62,362 bases of DNA. Origin: Saccoglossus kowalevskii. Taxonomy: Eukaryota > Hemichordata > Enteropneusta > Harrimaniidae. The position numbers and the translations under genes are program-made. The notes beneath the pieces are model-generated. The model did no database searches. It was not told the origin of the DNA and saw only the letters and a list, made by a program, of their open reading frames with translations. How positions within the stretch are numbered: the first letter of the stretch is position 1; each line of letters starts with the position of its first letter. The DNA lies in contig NW_003123906.1 in NCBI RefSeq assembly GCF_000003605.2, positions 112,412-174,773 of the forward strand. The letters run 5' to 3'. Below, in pieces: positions 13,601 to 25,492 of the stretch.

Positions 13601-15064
13601 TAAAATTCATTCTAGGATTATGACACATCTTGCTATCTTTCAACAAAGCGATAATCACCTTCAACCAGTATTTGGTAATACGAGCGTCGTTTTAGGGTGC
13701 TTATTTCCGCCATTGGCGTGCGAAACTATGCACACGTCTCGCTTCACAGAAAACGAATTCTTGAATGATTATTGAACCAGTTCATTTCAATACGTTGGTG
13801 TTAATTTCAAGTCAACAACAAAGTGTGCAGTTCAAGTTCACATGTGAACATGTAAATGCTTTTCCGCTGTGCGTGTGAGAGACATGCTATGCCTCAAGCA
13901 AAGTACAATAGGACGCGAAGTTTTATAAAGTGGCATTGATTGGGGTGTTCGCGTCTAGGTGACAGAACTGGAACATATACGAACGACGTAGCAGCTTCTT
14001 TGCATCCATGGCAACATATTTATATATAGTGACTCAAATCTTATAATAAAATCATAACTTTGAATATATTTTTGTGTTTTGTTTTTGTTTATTCAACAAA
14101 TAAATTTACATAGACAAGTACAAAAAAAATAAACAAAAACAGCCACTGCTGTTCGCCAACAGCTACTTAGAAAATACAAACTAGTCCGCTAAGTATTGCG
14201 CTAGTGGTTCCCATCGGTTTCTGAATAGGGCATATTTGTCATTGAATCTGTCAAGACGTTTTTCTAAATTAAACACTTTTTTTTTTTAATTTTACAAATG
14301 TCTTGTCTATAATCATATATATTGTTTTGCAATGATTATAATGTAATTCAAAATATTCTGAAGGTTAGAGGATCCAGTAATGATAATATCATTTGTCAAC
14401 TGTAAATGCATGTTACTAGTTTTGTTCCACCATTCAAAGATATTCAATGATATTACTTGACAACAATAACTTATATATTCCCACAACAACGACGGCAATC
14501 ATCGCATTCTCAACTTTTTTACATTTCTCTCCGTAGATGGCGCTTCGAGAGATGGATGTCAAACTCATGTACCAACTCCTAGCAATTAACGACGGGATTG
14601 AAGAGCTCAAGTGGGTCCACGAGAGTTTCGATATATCGGCGAGCAAGGACTCTGTGTATAGTTCAAGGGACAGAATATACTGCTCACGCGAGATCCTGCA
14701 CGAGAAGTGGGTGGAGATGCGAAGTCTCGCGTCAATCAGCTCCGAGTCGTTATTTGATACAAGTTTCCAGTTGAATGTCACCAGCGGGGGCGTGGGTCGA
14801 TTTCCATCAAACAATCTCAATGTTTCGGCCACAGGCAGCAAATACGCAAGGATGAGGTCCAGTGATTATCTTTCACCCCCAACAAATTTACTGATGGGTC
14901 GGCGGTGTTCCAGTGGTGAACACATGCGACCAACCACAGCACTGGCTGCTGTACTTCCAAGACGGTCAAGTGTATGTACAGGACCACGTCCTATTACTGC
15001 CTTGCCCTTGAAAGAGACACTAAGTGAAGCACACATTACCAACACCGATTTCACAGACCTGTGA
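10621..15064 (+). CDS. LURAP1: LURAP1/LURAP1L-like leucine-rich adaptor protein
   Basis: Two coding exons, 10621-10965 (115 codons) and 14537-15064 (175 codons plus TGA), phase-0 junction with ATC-GTAAGT donor and TCTCTCCGTAG acceptor; 290 residues. Residues 24-41 (EVEEKIGVIPPTLLKALK) match the N-terminal motif of vertebrate LURAP1. Residues 107-137 across the junction (KLRKLKADI + MALREMDVKL...LLAINDGIEEL) match its leucine-rich helix, the best conserved part of the family. An acidic DDDD stretch (about 58-61) lies between them and the tail is Ser/Pro/Arg-rich and divergent. Vertebrate LURAP1 (about 240 residues) bridges MRCK kinase to MYO18A in lamellar actomyosin flow and can activate NF-kappaB; that function is inferred here from homology. 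The intron falling inside the helix makes a spurious joining unlikely. The ATG at 10621 was chosen as the only in-frame ATG before the conserved motif. Confidence 0.87.
11575..12445. repeat. diverged inverted-repeat element in the LURAP1-like intron
   Basis: The word attcgtcccaattc with neighbouring attcgtctca occurs near 11875-11925, and its reverse complement (gggacgaat, gagacgaatgtgaattg) near 12393-12430. A small palindrome around cattcgtcg at 11800-11820 adds to the pattern. This looks like a decayed foldback or MITE with (G/C)GACGAAT arms. Ends are not sharp and no transposase is present. Confidence 0.4.
12141..12174. repeat. (TTAA)n microsatellite
   Basis: Eight to nine uninterrupted attaa tetranucleotide steps inside the LURAP1-like intron. 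Self-complementary tetramers can extrude as cruciforms. Confidence 0.95.
13190..13364. repeat. MITE-like element with TTCACTGGGTTTAA repeats
   Basis: The word TTCACTGGGTTTAAATTT occurs at 13190 and 13298 in direct orientation and in inverted form (AAAACCCAGTGAA) at 13349-13361. The last two copies form a roughly 70-nt near-perfect hairpin at 13295-13363. Together they look like a short palindromic transposon plus an internal duplicate. No coding capacity. Lies in the LURAP1-like intron. Confidence 0.5.
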
Positions 15065-15816
15065 TGTTTCATTGCACCATCTTCACGTATAAACAGCGCC
15101 CTCTAACGACAATGGTGTCTGTTGCGCTGAAATAATGTATATCGAGACCTCTGTCTATCAATTTTCCTGAAACTTTGTCTTTTTAATTGACTTCAAATCG
15201 AAACAATAACGACGCCCTTTTATCAACACATGTCTTAGCTGTTCCTTGTTGCTAGATGACAATATTTATTTGAAAAGTGTTTTACTCCAAGCAGAGTTTT
15301 TTTTTTTTAAACAGCTCAGGAATGCGTGAATATTATAATTAATAAAGCATATCTATTACTTGATAGTAGAAAATTAATTAAACAATAATGTGTGCCAGAG
15401 TACGTAGGGGTGCGTACCCTAGGTACATGTACGTATTCGTGTCGTTGCCATCCCATGAATGTTTTCAAACCATCAAGATAGTGGTATTGGCAACTGTCCA
15501 CAGCCTGTGTAATAGTTGAACGCTACGGAAGGCCGGTGTTTTGATGAATACTTTGAGGCCAAATAAAGCTTGGAGGCGTAGCGAGCGAACGAACATGGCT
15601 AGAAAGCTTGCGGGCCGGCTAGTGACATTTACCGAGGGGTCGCCGCAAAGGAAATACAAGTCACGTCGACCTTTCTTCGATCACAATAGTAGTTTCTAAA
15701 TTAATACACGCTGCTCGGACTGATAAATATGATATATAGAAGATAATATTTGGTGATCGTAGTCCTAAATAACTATTAAAAATAGCTAGACGTTTCGAAC
15801 AATGGCTCTTTATCGA
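15065..15816. other. 3' flank of the LURAP1-like gene up to the assembly gap
   Basis: AATAAA at 15341-15346 is a plausible poly(A) signal for the LURAP1-like gene, leaving a 3' UTR of about 300 nt. A GC-richer island at 15560-15680 carries a 39-codon ATG frame from 15595 rich in Arg/Lys (MARKLAGRLVTF...). It has no recognised homologue and could be chance or the first exon of a gene interrupted by the gap. Confidence 0.4.
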
Positions 15817-15990
15817 NNNNNNNNNNNNNNNNNNNNNNNNNNNNNNNNNNNNNNNNNNNNNNNNNNNNNNNNNNNNNNNNNNNNNNNNNNNNNNNNNNNN
15901 NNNNNNNNNNNNNNNNNNNNNNNNNNNNNNNNNNNNNNNNNNNNNNNNNNNNNNNNNNNNNNNNNNNNNNNNNNNNNNNNNNNNNNNNNN
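15817..15990. other. assembly gap (174 N)
   Basis: Unbroken run of N. Frames that cross it are meaningless. The flanking sequence becomes GC-rich on both sides, which suggests a hard-to-sequence island. Confidence 1.
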
Positions 15991-17039
15991 CACGATCGGG
16001 CGACCTAGTCGGGGGGCCACCAGGAGAGCGGAATCTAGAATTGCGCGTACTAGGTGGAGCGCCGCGACCGAACGCGCTTTAGTATACAGTGTATTTTGTC
16101 CTCACAAAATTGTAGGATTTCGATATTGAAATCCGTTGTTATTTGCAATTATTTGATGCAGATTTAAGAATTAAATACTTGTTATCTCACAATTGCTTTT
16201 CTTTATAAATATCTTCTCCTTTATTCGTTTCCTAAAGCAACATTGTATTCATATTCATGGTACTTCATTTGATACTTAAATAATGGAATACATCATTGTC
16301 TTGAATAATCTGCAGTCAATGACGTCATGAAATTCACTGGTATCGATAATGCTATAATATAATTATAAATAACCTCAGTAATGCGTGGTACGTGTTGTAA
16401 GTACGTGATTACAATTAAAGTGGCGGTAGCTGTAACACGTGACCGATTTCAATGAAACAGTGACTACTTGGCAGCAACCTTCAGTTGCATTGCATTTTAC
16501 GTGACATTAATCTAGATATGCGCAGGCCGAGTGAGTTGTTGAGACTCGCGGCAGGCGCGACTAAAACTAGCGCGAAATCGCTACAAATTTCTAGATTTCT
16601 TCACAAGCGTATCGTACCCCGTTGACAAGCTATTACCGTTAATTCGAGAGGAAGGTAGACCTGTACTGCGCGAATCTGATTGACTGTCGTAATCATGAGT
16701 TTAATTAATATGTAAATTTGCATTTCAGCAGCTTTGGACATTTAAATAATAGCACATGTTTGTGATGGCAATGTCACAACAATGGATGGTGGCCATGAGC
16801 AACAGCCTGAGGGCAGACGACAAATCGTGATATTGACCATGTTATTTATGTAATCACATCGCACAGACATCTGCCATGCACAATTATACCTACCATACAT
16901 CTCTCACACCCGCTCTCCCACAAAATAACAATACTATTTGAAGAATGCAGTATTTTATTTCGTGTATTATAACAAGTGACACATTAGGGACGACGTCAAA
17001 AGATCGATGTCGGGTAAAAAACTCATTTGCTTTAGTTTT
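15991..17039. other. unique intergenic sequence
   Basis: No gene or repeat family recognised. Contains one CRE-like palindrome near 16319. Confidence 0.4.
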
Positions 17040-17071
17040 GGGGGTGGGGTTTGTGGGGATTGGGGGGGGGG
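17040..17071 (+). other. G-quadruplex-forming motif
   Basis: Four G tracts, G5-T-G4-TTTGT-G4-ATT-G10, with loops of 1, 5 and 3 nt. This satisfies the standard intramolecular quadruplex pattern with margin. It stands alone in an AT-rich desert with no gene on either strand nearby, so a regulatory role is not indicated. Confidence 0.8.
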
Positions 17072-18734
17072 TGACCTAAAAAAAGTTTACATCCAACAAA
17101 AACGATTTTATTTTTAACGAAGTCAAAACAATCTTGGAGTATTGGTAGTTTTTCTATCCAATCATGGACAAAAATAACAGAAAATAACAAAAAAATATCC
17201 AACACGAAACAATGGTTTGATCCGAGTGTAAATATGTACTTCAAATGTCAGGACATGGACCTAGAACTAACTGCTATGCCATACTACTGTCCGATTATCA
17301 ATTTGTATTTAATGGTGAATGTAGTCTGACGCCATGATCAATATTTATCAATTAAGTTTCAGTGGGGTGGTTGGGAAAAACTAAAGGAATTAAGTTTTTT
17401 TATCCTACATTGTACTTTTGGTATTGACCCTTACTCAACAGCATACATAGTACATTTTCTAGTAACCGTGTTTAAGTAGTATGAATCACTCAATCTATCG
17501 AGGATGAAATTATTGAAATGAATTGGGAAATTTTCAAACGTAAGTTATTTCACCACACGCCAGATAAAAATGTCAGAGTGCCGTAGAAGTGACTGCCACT
17601 CAGCATATAGTTTCAATCAGCGCAGTAGTTTCAGTGACGTCATCCATCATGCAACATACCATGTAATATCAATTTTTATTCAATGTCATGACTGGATCTC
17701 AACGAATCACAACGTGCGCTACAACAGTGAAGTGTGATAAACCCGGATGGAGGTAGGCACACGATTATACCTACATGTAATGCGCGCGTCTGATTGGCTG
17801 TCATGGTCATGATTATATACCTTATATATGAAATATGTTTTTGAAATTCAGTCCCTCGTCCTATTGGCTATTATCGCCGCTTTTTCGTCGCCGGAGTGAT
17901 ATACATCACAGATTTTTGTTCATCGGGCATTTGCTTGAGAAGCAAATATATTGAGACACCGGTTGCATCATTCAACGTTTCTACATTTGTAGTTCTCATT
18001 TTCTGCGTATGAAATCGTATCGCTGCTGTCGGCAACAAAGGCCAACATAATTCTGCGGATTTCTACGGCTCTCTAGACACTGGCAACGAACTTTTAAGCT
18101 TTATATTTTTACTTATTTGACGTTTTTTTTTTTTTTTCGTCGCATTTGTATTCAAAATGTATGATGCCCGACGATACCATACAACATTAATGACGAAATT
18201 CAAATTACAATATTAATCGTACAGGATACGATATACTGCAAAGTGATATAACAAACCCATTAAACCGTTGTTAATTTGTCAGTAGTCAAATTAGTAAGAG
18301 AATGATACATGGACCCAATCATGATGGTATACATGAACATGTAAATACAAAAGAAATGAATAAAATAAGCTTGCAACAAACAAAAATTCCTGAAGCCGCC
18401 AATATTCCAAATTGAGACAATTGAGAACTTTTATTTATTAGGATTGCTGCATGAAGTTATAGGGATAGGAACAATGCGTAGCGGTAATTATTGCATGGAA
18501 GGCAATGTTTTTTTTTGTTCAGGTTATGTAATTAATTTGTTACTAACAATTGACGGATATTTTTTGAGTGTACATTTATGTACTAAAATATATACATCCA
18601 TTACCATCATTAAACCTTCAAATCCAAAATGGTGGTTGGAATTAGTTGTTAAGCCAGTTAGTTATAAAACGTTCGTAAAGTTGTAAATAAATATTTTGAT
18701 AACTATCACTAACCATGAAAGGCGCCCATAGCGA
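17072..18734. other. unique intergenic sequence
   Basis: No supported gene. A pair of inverted words (catcgggcat near 17922 and atgcccgacg near 18164) could mark a small old MITE, but the rest of the ends do not pair. Confidence 0.35.
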
Positions 18735-19115
18735 AATGTCTTGTGTGAGGTTATTACGAGGATACCTCAAAGTATGCACGAAGACAGTTCAGTGGAAGTA
18801 TCGACCGACGCGCGGTGGAGGTCGATGCGAAGGAGTACTGTCCGAGTGCATACTTTGAGGTATCTTCGTAATAACCTTATTATTATATATGTTTTCGTCC
18901 CAATGATACATCATGGGAATGCCGAAATCCAAAAAGTTTAGAACATAATCAGCGAACTTCTTTTCGTTGAGTCCGGTCAAAACCTGGTGGCAACCATGTT
19001 TGTTTTTATTATTCCATATGTGGAATTCGTATTTCCTAAACCCCGTAAAATACCGCAAAATTATGGCACGCTGTAACTTATGACGTTACGGTGACAGATG
19101 TATAATAATATGGCA
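18735..19115. mobile_element. foldback element, copy 1
   Basis: A long hairpin occupies about 18750-18880: the left arm ggttattacgaggatacctc with following caaagtatgcacgaagacagt pairs with the right arm ending gaggtatcttcgtaataacc. The loop carries atcgaccgacgcgcgg. Roughly 230 bp of non-palindromic sequence follow (catgggaatgccgaaatc, then tggtggcaaccat and tttgtttttattatt) and all of it recurs in order at 59585-59965. Two dispersed copies with the same architecture identify a mobile family. No ORF of note, so it is non-autonomous. Confidence 0.75.
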
Positions 19116-20159
19116 TAATATCTTTAAAGGCTGGTGACATAAGCTGAAATAATTATATACCGTGCCAAACAGTCATTGATACTACAACAATTGTTACACT
19201 TTTAATATAAATCCGAGGCCAAGCCTGAAGGTTAGTTATAATTAAACATGATAAAATAATCTAGTGACGTAATGTTTACTAGGCTGAGGACGCACGGCCT
19301 GCACGTACACAGCAGAATAATCAGTGTAACAATTAGACGCGATTACAACCACACATAGCATTCAATAAACAGTTTAAATAAACTATTTAAGCATATGGAG
19401 GGTCTATGATTTAAGTAACTCGTGCAATTGACACTTACCCGCTCTTTAGCGTCATGTCATGGGGCGTGTCAGGATGTCAGGGTGCATCCTCGTTCTCGGA
19501 GTTGCGGAACGTTTCAGTAATTACCTTTTTGGACACATCGACACTGACTCATTCACCTTGAACTGACGGAGAAACATTATTCACGAAGGACTTTGTTACC
19601 GGAATGGGGAATGAATATATTTAACCATGATCAAGAATTGAATTTCAGTAAAAAAAAGAAAATTCTATTTCAAAAATATCTCAAGAATACACTTTACAAG
19701 TCACCAATAAAATAGTAGAAGTATGCTTAGCTGTATTGGTTTACTATTATTGCAGAAAATCATGAATGAATTTACCAGAGATCGGATGGCCTTGTACCTC
19801 ACTCTGTTTTTGTTTTGTGTTGCTGATGTGTTTTAGTTGCCACGCCGGACACAAATACCTGTGCTATAAATTAAACAAACCAACAGTTTCATGACGATAC
19901 GGATCTCAGCAACTGACGTCATTCAACCTTGCAGTCTGCAACTAACAACGATTATATACAATTGCGGCCTATGTTAAGTTTACCTAAAATTTTGCACACC
20001 TGAGATTTATTGAAATCGATACATACAATCGAAAAAACTAAACTTCAAGCATTCCACATTTAAAGTTACATAAAATACAATACTGAATATAAAATATAAT
20101 AAACTGATGCCTAGTTTTTTTTTTCTATGGAACGCCATCACTGTCCTAAGCGCACAGGG
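19116..20159. other. unique intergenic sequence
   Basis: No gene, RNA or repeat recognised. Confidence 0.4.
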
Positions 20160-20260
20160 GTCTTGCATACACGTCATTATATGTTGCGTTCACGTCATTA
20201 TAAGATGAGTTGCTGGTTTTATTGTACGACGCGTTCACGTTATTTTACCCATCATTCCTG
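20160..20260. repeat. degenerate short tandem repeat (cgttcacgtcattata words)
   Basis: Three spaced occurrences of acgtcattata or cacgttatttta with gttgcgttc or gacgcgttc between them, with a spacing of roughly 25-40 bp. The same word appears in reverse complement in the array at 21100-21250. Confidence 0.5.
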
Positions 20261-21099
20261 AATCCACTTGTGCCATACCTATTTATAGCGATTCCGCAGC
20301 TGTATCTCAAGTTGTCTGTTCTGAGTGGCGCAGCTATTGAAGCCGCAATGTATATGGCCCTGAGCCCCTGATACAACGCTTCAAGGACGGGCGGGTGCAT
20401 GTGCCGACTATAACATGTTTAACTGGATGGTCTAGGTGTTTACCAAGCTGGGTGACCAGGTGCGTTCGAGGGAAGGTGACAGTGTTTGCCCAATAACAGA
20501 AGTGAAACACAAGCGAGCGCTATTGGTCACGCTAGTGCTAGTGGACTCGGATTTGCTTAATTGAAAATTAGGGAGAGTCTGATAATTGGTGGAAAAATGT
20601 TCTATGCAAACACAGAGAAAACAAAATTATTAGCTACCTTCAAGTGAAAATGGATCGTCCTGAAATGGGTCACTTGTATTTGGGCGGATTTTATTGTTAA
20701 TTTCAGACGCCGTAAAACATCTGAATTAAGTTTACGGTCATCCATCAATTGTACCTCTTCACACTAGTTTGTATTTTATCTGTCTTGCCGCAACCAGTGT
20801 GTATTATCTTAAAAAGTCGAGCAGTCCATATCGATCAGGACAGCGATACGAGGACCACCGCCCTTTAACATCAACCACTGCAGAACAAAACACTTTGCAA
20901 TACAGAGCTCAATACCACCAATATTAATAGATGTACAAGTGATTAACATAAAATTAAAAAAAAAAAAAAAACATTTCATCAATGTTCAATTGAATGGTAA
21001 ACGCCTTGACTAATTAATGAGTTTGTTATTCTGTTGTTATTTTGCTTGGACGGCTCTAATGTAAATTGAACATAAACAAAATTAAACCCCAAGTGAACA
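20261..21099. other. sequence between two inverted minisatellite patches
   Basis: About 0.84 kb bounded by related repeats in opposite orientation. Nothing coding is recognisable. A poly(A) tract of about 16 lies near 20956. Confidence 0.35.
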
Positions 21100-21255
21100 T
21101 ATATAATGGCGTGGACGCATTATGTAATAACACCAGCTCATCGTATAATATCGTAAACGTAACGTATAATAACACCAACACATAATACAATGACGTGACC
21201 ACGTCGTATAATGACACAAACGCATCGTGTACTAACGTAGACGCATGGTGTAATT
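21100..21255. repeat. degenerate minisatellite, about 30-bp period
   Basis: About five imperfect units of cgtataataacaccaacgcat type, alternating with cgtataatgacgtgac type. Adjacent copies are perhaps 70% alike. The frames through it are repeat artefacts. Confidence 0.6.
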
Positions 21256-24200
21256 GCACCACCAATTATATGTTAATATCAACACAATGTATGCAATATA
21301 TAAAGATGTTTGCACACATTGTATTATTGGTGACACAACTATTCATATGGTTAAAAGGTTGAAGTATATCCCGGCGTGACGCAGACATATTTAAATGTAT
21401 ATATCATGTTTAGATACAGGACGTTGGGGAGGAGTGTTCAGATATTTGTAATTTAATTTATGCATATTGCGGTCAAGGATACGTGATGTAAATTGGACCC
21501 GATTAACAAATCTCAAATGCGCTGTTTATTAAACACGTTTGTTTGATGCAATTCTCTGATACGCATGCGCACTAAGTGTATTGGTACGTACAATAATTAT
21601 CACTGCACATGCGTACTAGAGTTTTCATCGAACGAATATTATACAGTGTGTCAAATTTTAGTTTATGATAAATCATAATGATATTATTACATCTTTAAAT
21701 AATTTTAAAAATCCCATTTTATTCCAACTTTAAAAAAAGCAAACATGCGTCGCAATGAATTTAGTAATATGCATTCTAAAACTATAAATATAATTACAAA
21801 AGAAAACGAAAATTACAACAAGCAACTCGGCATTCACGATCACGACTCAGTCATGCGTGCAATTGTTGGCAGACACGCTACAAAGCACGCCATACGGAAT
21901 GTCCTCCCTAAAGACAGCTTGAAATAGCGTGACTAATATATAAATAAAATATATAAATAATATATATAGAAAATGTAGTTTGGAAGCGTATTCATTATGA
22001 GCAGACATTGCTCAAAACGTCTGGATATTACTATCTTGAAAGATTACGCCCTCTGCTAAAACGTTTTTTACTACGTAACCCATTAGAAAGAAAACATTCA
22101 CGTAATTGGAGGTGAATAATTGGACAAAATACGTTTCATGGTTTTTATATACTCGGATAAAATGTGTAATTAATCTGAATGGCGTATGAGAATAAATGAC
22201 TGAGCTAATAATGGAATTTACCTGAGTGTCTCAGCTGATAGGAAAAATCTATCGATCACTCCGCCAAATATACAGTATGATATTCTCTGCATATGAACTT
22301 GGCCGGCATGATTGACAGGGGAATCCAGAAAAACAGCGTTTGTACAAACGTTTCATTAAACTGGTCCAACAGTGAATTCATTTTACTAATAAGAATGAAT
22401 TTTTACAATTTCTGGTTCTGGCGCAAAAATGTAGTAATTTCGCGTCACACCAGAACCAGTGATTATGCAAATTCTTTCTTTTAAAATGTTAATATGAATC
22501 ACGTTGTTCATGTTGCCTAGCTAATGAGTTGTAATGAATAATTACCCAGAATTCACTACGACTTGTTTCATTGGACATTGATTTCCTTATTTTTTTTTCA
22601 CTGGCTTACGATTTTGGATTCTATTAGATTCTAAATGTGTATTTGTTTTTCAAAAGGACATTTTGCAATCTGTGATCAGAAAGTCAAATTTACCCCGATG
22701 ACTGGTGGAACACAACTTATAGCGATGCTAAAAATTCTGTGAATCTTTGGGGGAATATATAAGTACTCGCCCTCATCACCTGGTAGCTAATATGCATATT
22801 TCCTGGTTTCAATCTTTCAAAAACACAGTCAAGTGGTGGAGATTTCCTATAAGTTACCTATAAGAATTATACAGCCTTGTTATTATAAACTACTAGTAAG
22901 TTTGGTTGACTGTTGACAAACTACCCCTGCAAAACATCAAGCTATATTCAGCAATTTGTAGAAGTAAGATAACAAATTTGGAAAAAAATAACGTTTTCAG
23001 AATACGCAAAGCATATCCATAGATGGCTGTGTACTGGTGACATTTACCAAATTTGTACCAACCAATATATGTCAGTACAAACATATAGGATTGTGGGTAA
23101 TTACAGGCACTGTATGAGAGTTTCTCTGTCAATCATGGCGGCTTATTTGTAAATGACCGTTTCGTTTTCGTAAATTTCGTTTCTATATACAGAATATATT
23201 CTGATTGGTGGAAACGGACCTGTGATGTTAAAACCATGAATAAAGAGCGTGTCATTTTATAACCTTATGATATTGCTGGTACGAATAGACCGTTTTTAAC
23301 CGTTCAGCGCAAGATCTCGCGTTATGCGTGAAATCGAACATATAACAACAACAACAACAAAACGAAAACAGGTCGCATAAAAGTCGTAGTTGCGTCAAAA
23401 TATGGCGTGAGATTCGACGAACTCATGAGTATTTTGGAGATACTTCCACGATTAATAAGAGATGCTGAATTGTTCTGGTTACGGACATCGAATTGCGAAA
23501 ACATCTAGTTACAAAAATTACCACGCCCATATTTCAGAAATCACGCCGAAATTGTAACTCGATGTTCAATTAACAGTTTAGTTAGAACTTCGAGTTTTGG
23601 GCAACATAGAATTTCGTTTTGTTTTGTTTAACGTTGTGTTTTTCCCGTAATTTGAAGTTCGGTTATCTGTTATTTAAAGTTTCAGTTACTAAATGTGGAC
23701 GGTTAACATAAACAAACGGGAAATCGCCCAATTGAGTCATTGACTTTCAGCGCGACCGAATGTTGGAGATCGTTTCGCCAAAATAAAAAAGAGAGAAAAT
23801 AAAAAAAAGAAGAATTTGAACATGTGTGTGTAATTTGTATTTAATGTACTACAAATGAGACGAAAGTTTTTAGTGCATCTTCTAGGCATGGTGTGTTATA
23901 CGTAGAATGTTTTAGCAAACGACAAGACTCGTGCGCATGAAAATATTATTCCGATACTAGTCACAAACCAGCATGTCAACTTAAACACGCCTCATTCTGA
24001 CTGATTTTGGCGTCATCCTCATTTTTTTGTAGAACTTCTTAGCCAAAGTTTGCGATCTTCCATTAATTGTCTAGTGCGCCACTGCCAATAGTTACTGGAT
24101 GAATAGTGAATGCAATCATTTTGTAAATTATATGAACAGAAGTTGCTGCAAGCGTTGATTATAAGTTGATCAAGTCAAAACTTGTTCGATGTTTTTGATC

Positions 24201-24650
24201 ATTAAAAATCCAGGCATTTTATGTGTTTGTTGTATTTAAGTTGCTGTCTGCTCCAGTGAGGCATTTCGAGGTCTGAAATTTAACTAAAGTGACCGCCAGT
24301 TGTCATTTCAAGTTGTCAAAAGCAATTATTTGGTTGTAAAACTAAAAACATTATGTTAGTTTAGGTTTATTTAAGTTGCAGGGATGTAGAAATTATGAGG
24401 TTATCGATTTCAGAGGGGGTGGGTTGAAAATGACACATATACTCGGTATTTCGGTAACACTGTGACGAAAAGTTTTTTTAAGCTAACTTGTTCTTGAAGA
24501 TATGTGTGTTAATTTTTTCCAAAGAAAGCCTTAACACATATTTGACAGTTTTTCAAAATAGACAGACAGTGATAACACAACCGTACATAATACTGTTAAC
24601 TCGAACGATTAACTACAGGGTTTGACACGGATGATGTTTTCAATGCCATA
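21256..24650. other. gene desert
   Basis: 3.4 kb of AT-rich sequence. I checked the longer frames (21745-21927, 22293-22484, 22893-23132) and none shows a domain, signal peptide or splice partner. A short CAA triplet run (about five copies) lies near 23345. Confidence 0.45.
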
Positions 24651-25336
24651 GACCGTCGCACTTAGTTCTTGCGTTTTGTGTGCGTACACGTGCACGTGCG
24701 CAGTGACAGGTTGGCAAGAACCGGTTGTTCGTTCCGTAGATAAAATAAAGGCGTTGTTCGCTGTTTGTATTATTGAATATTTATGTACGTGTTCGTGTTA
24801 AACACACAACTTATAGCCAATGTTGTCGACGGAGGTTGTGAGCCATTGTTGATCAGTGAGCAACATACATTTAAACAATAATATAAACATATGACGTCAC
24901 AGCGCGGCGGCCCAGTGAAGATAGAAGCCATTCTCCTTCCCAGAAGTCAGTGTGGCCAGAACACCGAAAGTATCTCTGTCACCAGAGAGACTGCCCTGTC
25001 TGCAACAGAACTCCGCACAGTTCGATACGCGTTACTTATCATCACTGCACAAAGCAGATTTACATATGACTCATTTGCATATTCGAATATGTTCGAACTA
25101 CAAGACCCTGTGCCTGAGATATTGGATAGAGGCACCTAAATTGTCAGTCAGGACACGGCAAATGAGTTCGTCTTGACAACGTTACTAACTAGTAGTTTTA
25201 TTGACACTAACGCATACATATATGCAATAACAACATGAGCAAACAACGCCAGTGAGAACGGCAAGTTCTTGCCAACCAGTCACTGCGCATGCGCATGCAC
25301 ACGCGCACGCGCAAAACGTAAACAAGTGCGACGGCC
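24651..25336. mobile_element. 686-bp element with roughly 140-bp inverted arms
   Basis: Left arm 24651-24800 and right arm 25203-25336 are reverse complements with scattered mismatches. Shared anchor words in left-arm orientation are ccgtcgcactt, cgcagtgac, ggttggcaagaac, ggcgttgttyg and a final region around tatgtac/tatgcg. The 400-bp centre has an 82-codon frame (24891-25139) with no recognised domain. Either a foldback or MITE transposon or two copies of one short element inserted in opposition. The right arm includes a TGCGCATGCGCA (NRF-1-type) palindrome at 25284-25295. It abuts the 3' end of the K+ channel gene. Confidence 0.7.
25197..25202 (-). terminator. candidate poly(A) signal of the K2P channel gene
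   Basis: AATAAA on the minus strand, about 290 nt past the channel's stop codon and just outside the right arm of the 686-bp inverted repeat. Position and orientation fit; usage is inferred. Confidence 0.4.
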
Positions 25337-25492
25337 TATATTTAGAGTGGTTTTAACTACACGTGCGAGAACGCAGGTAGTGTTTGTTCCGAGGTCAACG
25401 AGTAGTCGTTGGCCACAACGCCTCTAAGTTCTATTGTTACAGTACAACTTTGCCCTGCATTCATTGTGCCTTTTGTTCTATATGCGGGCTAC

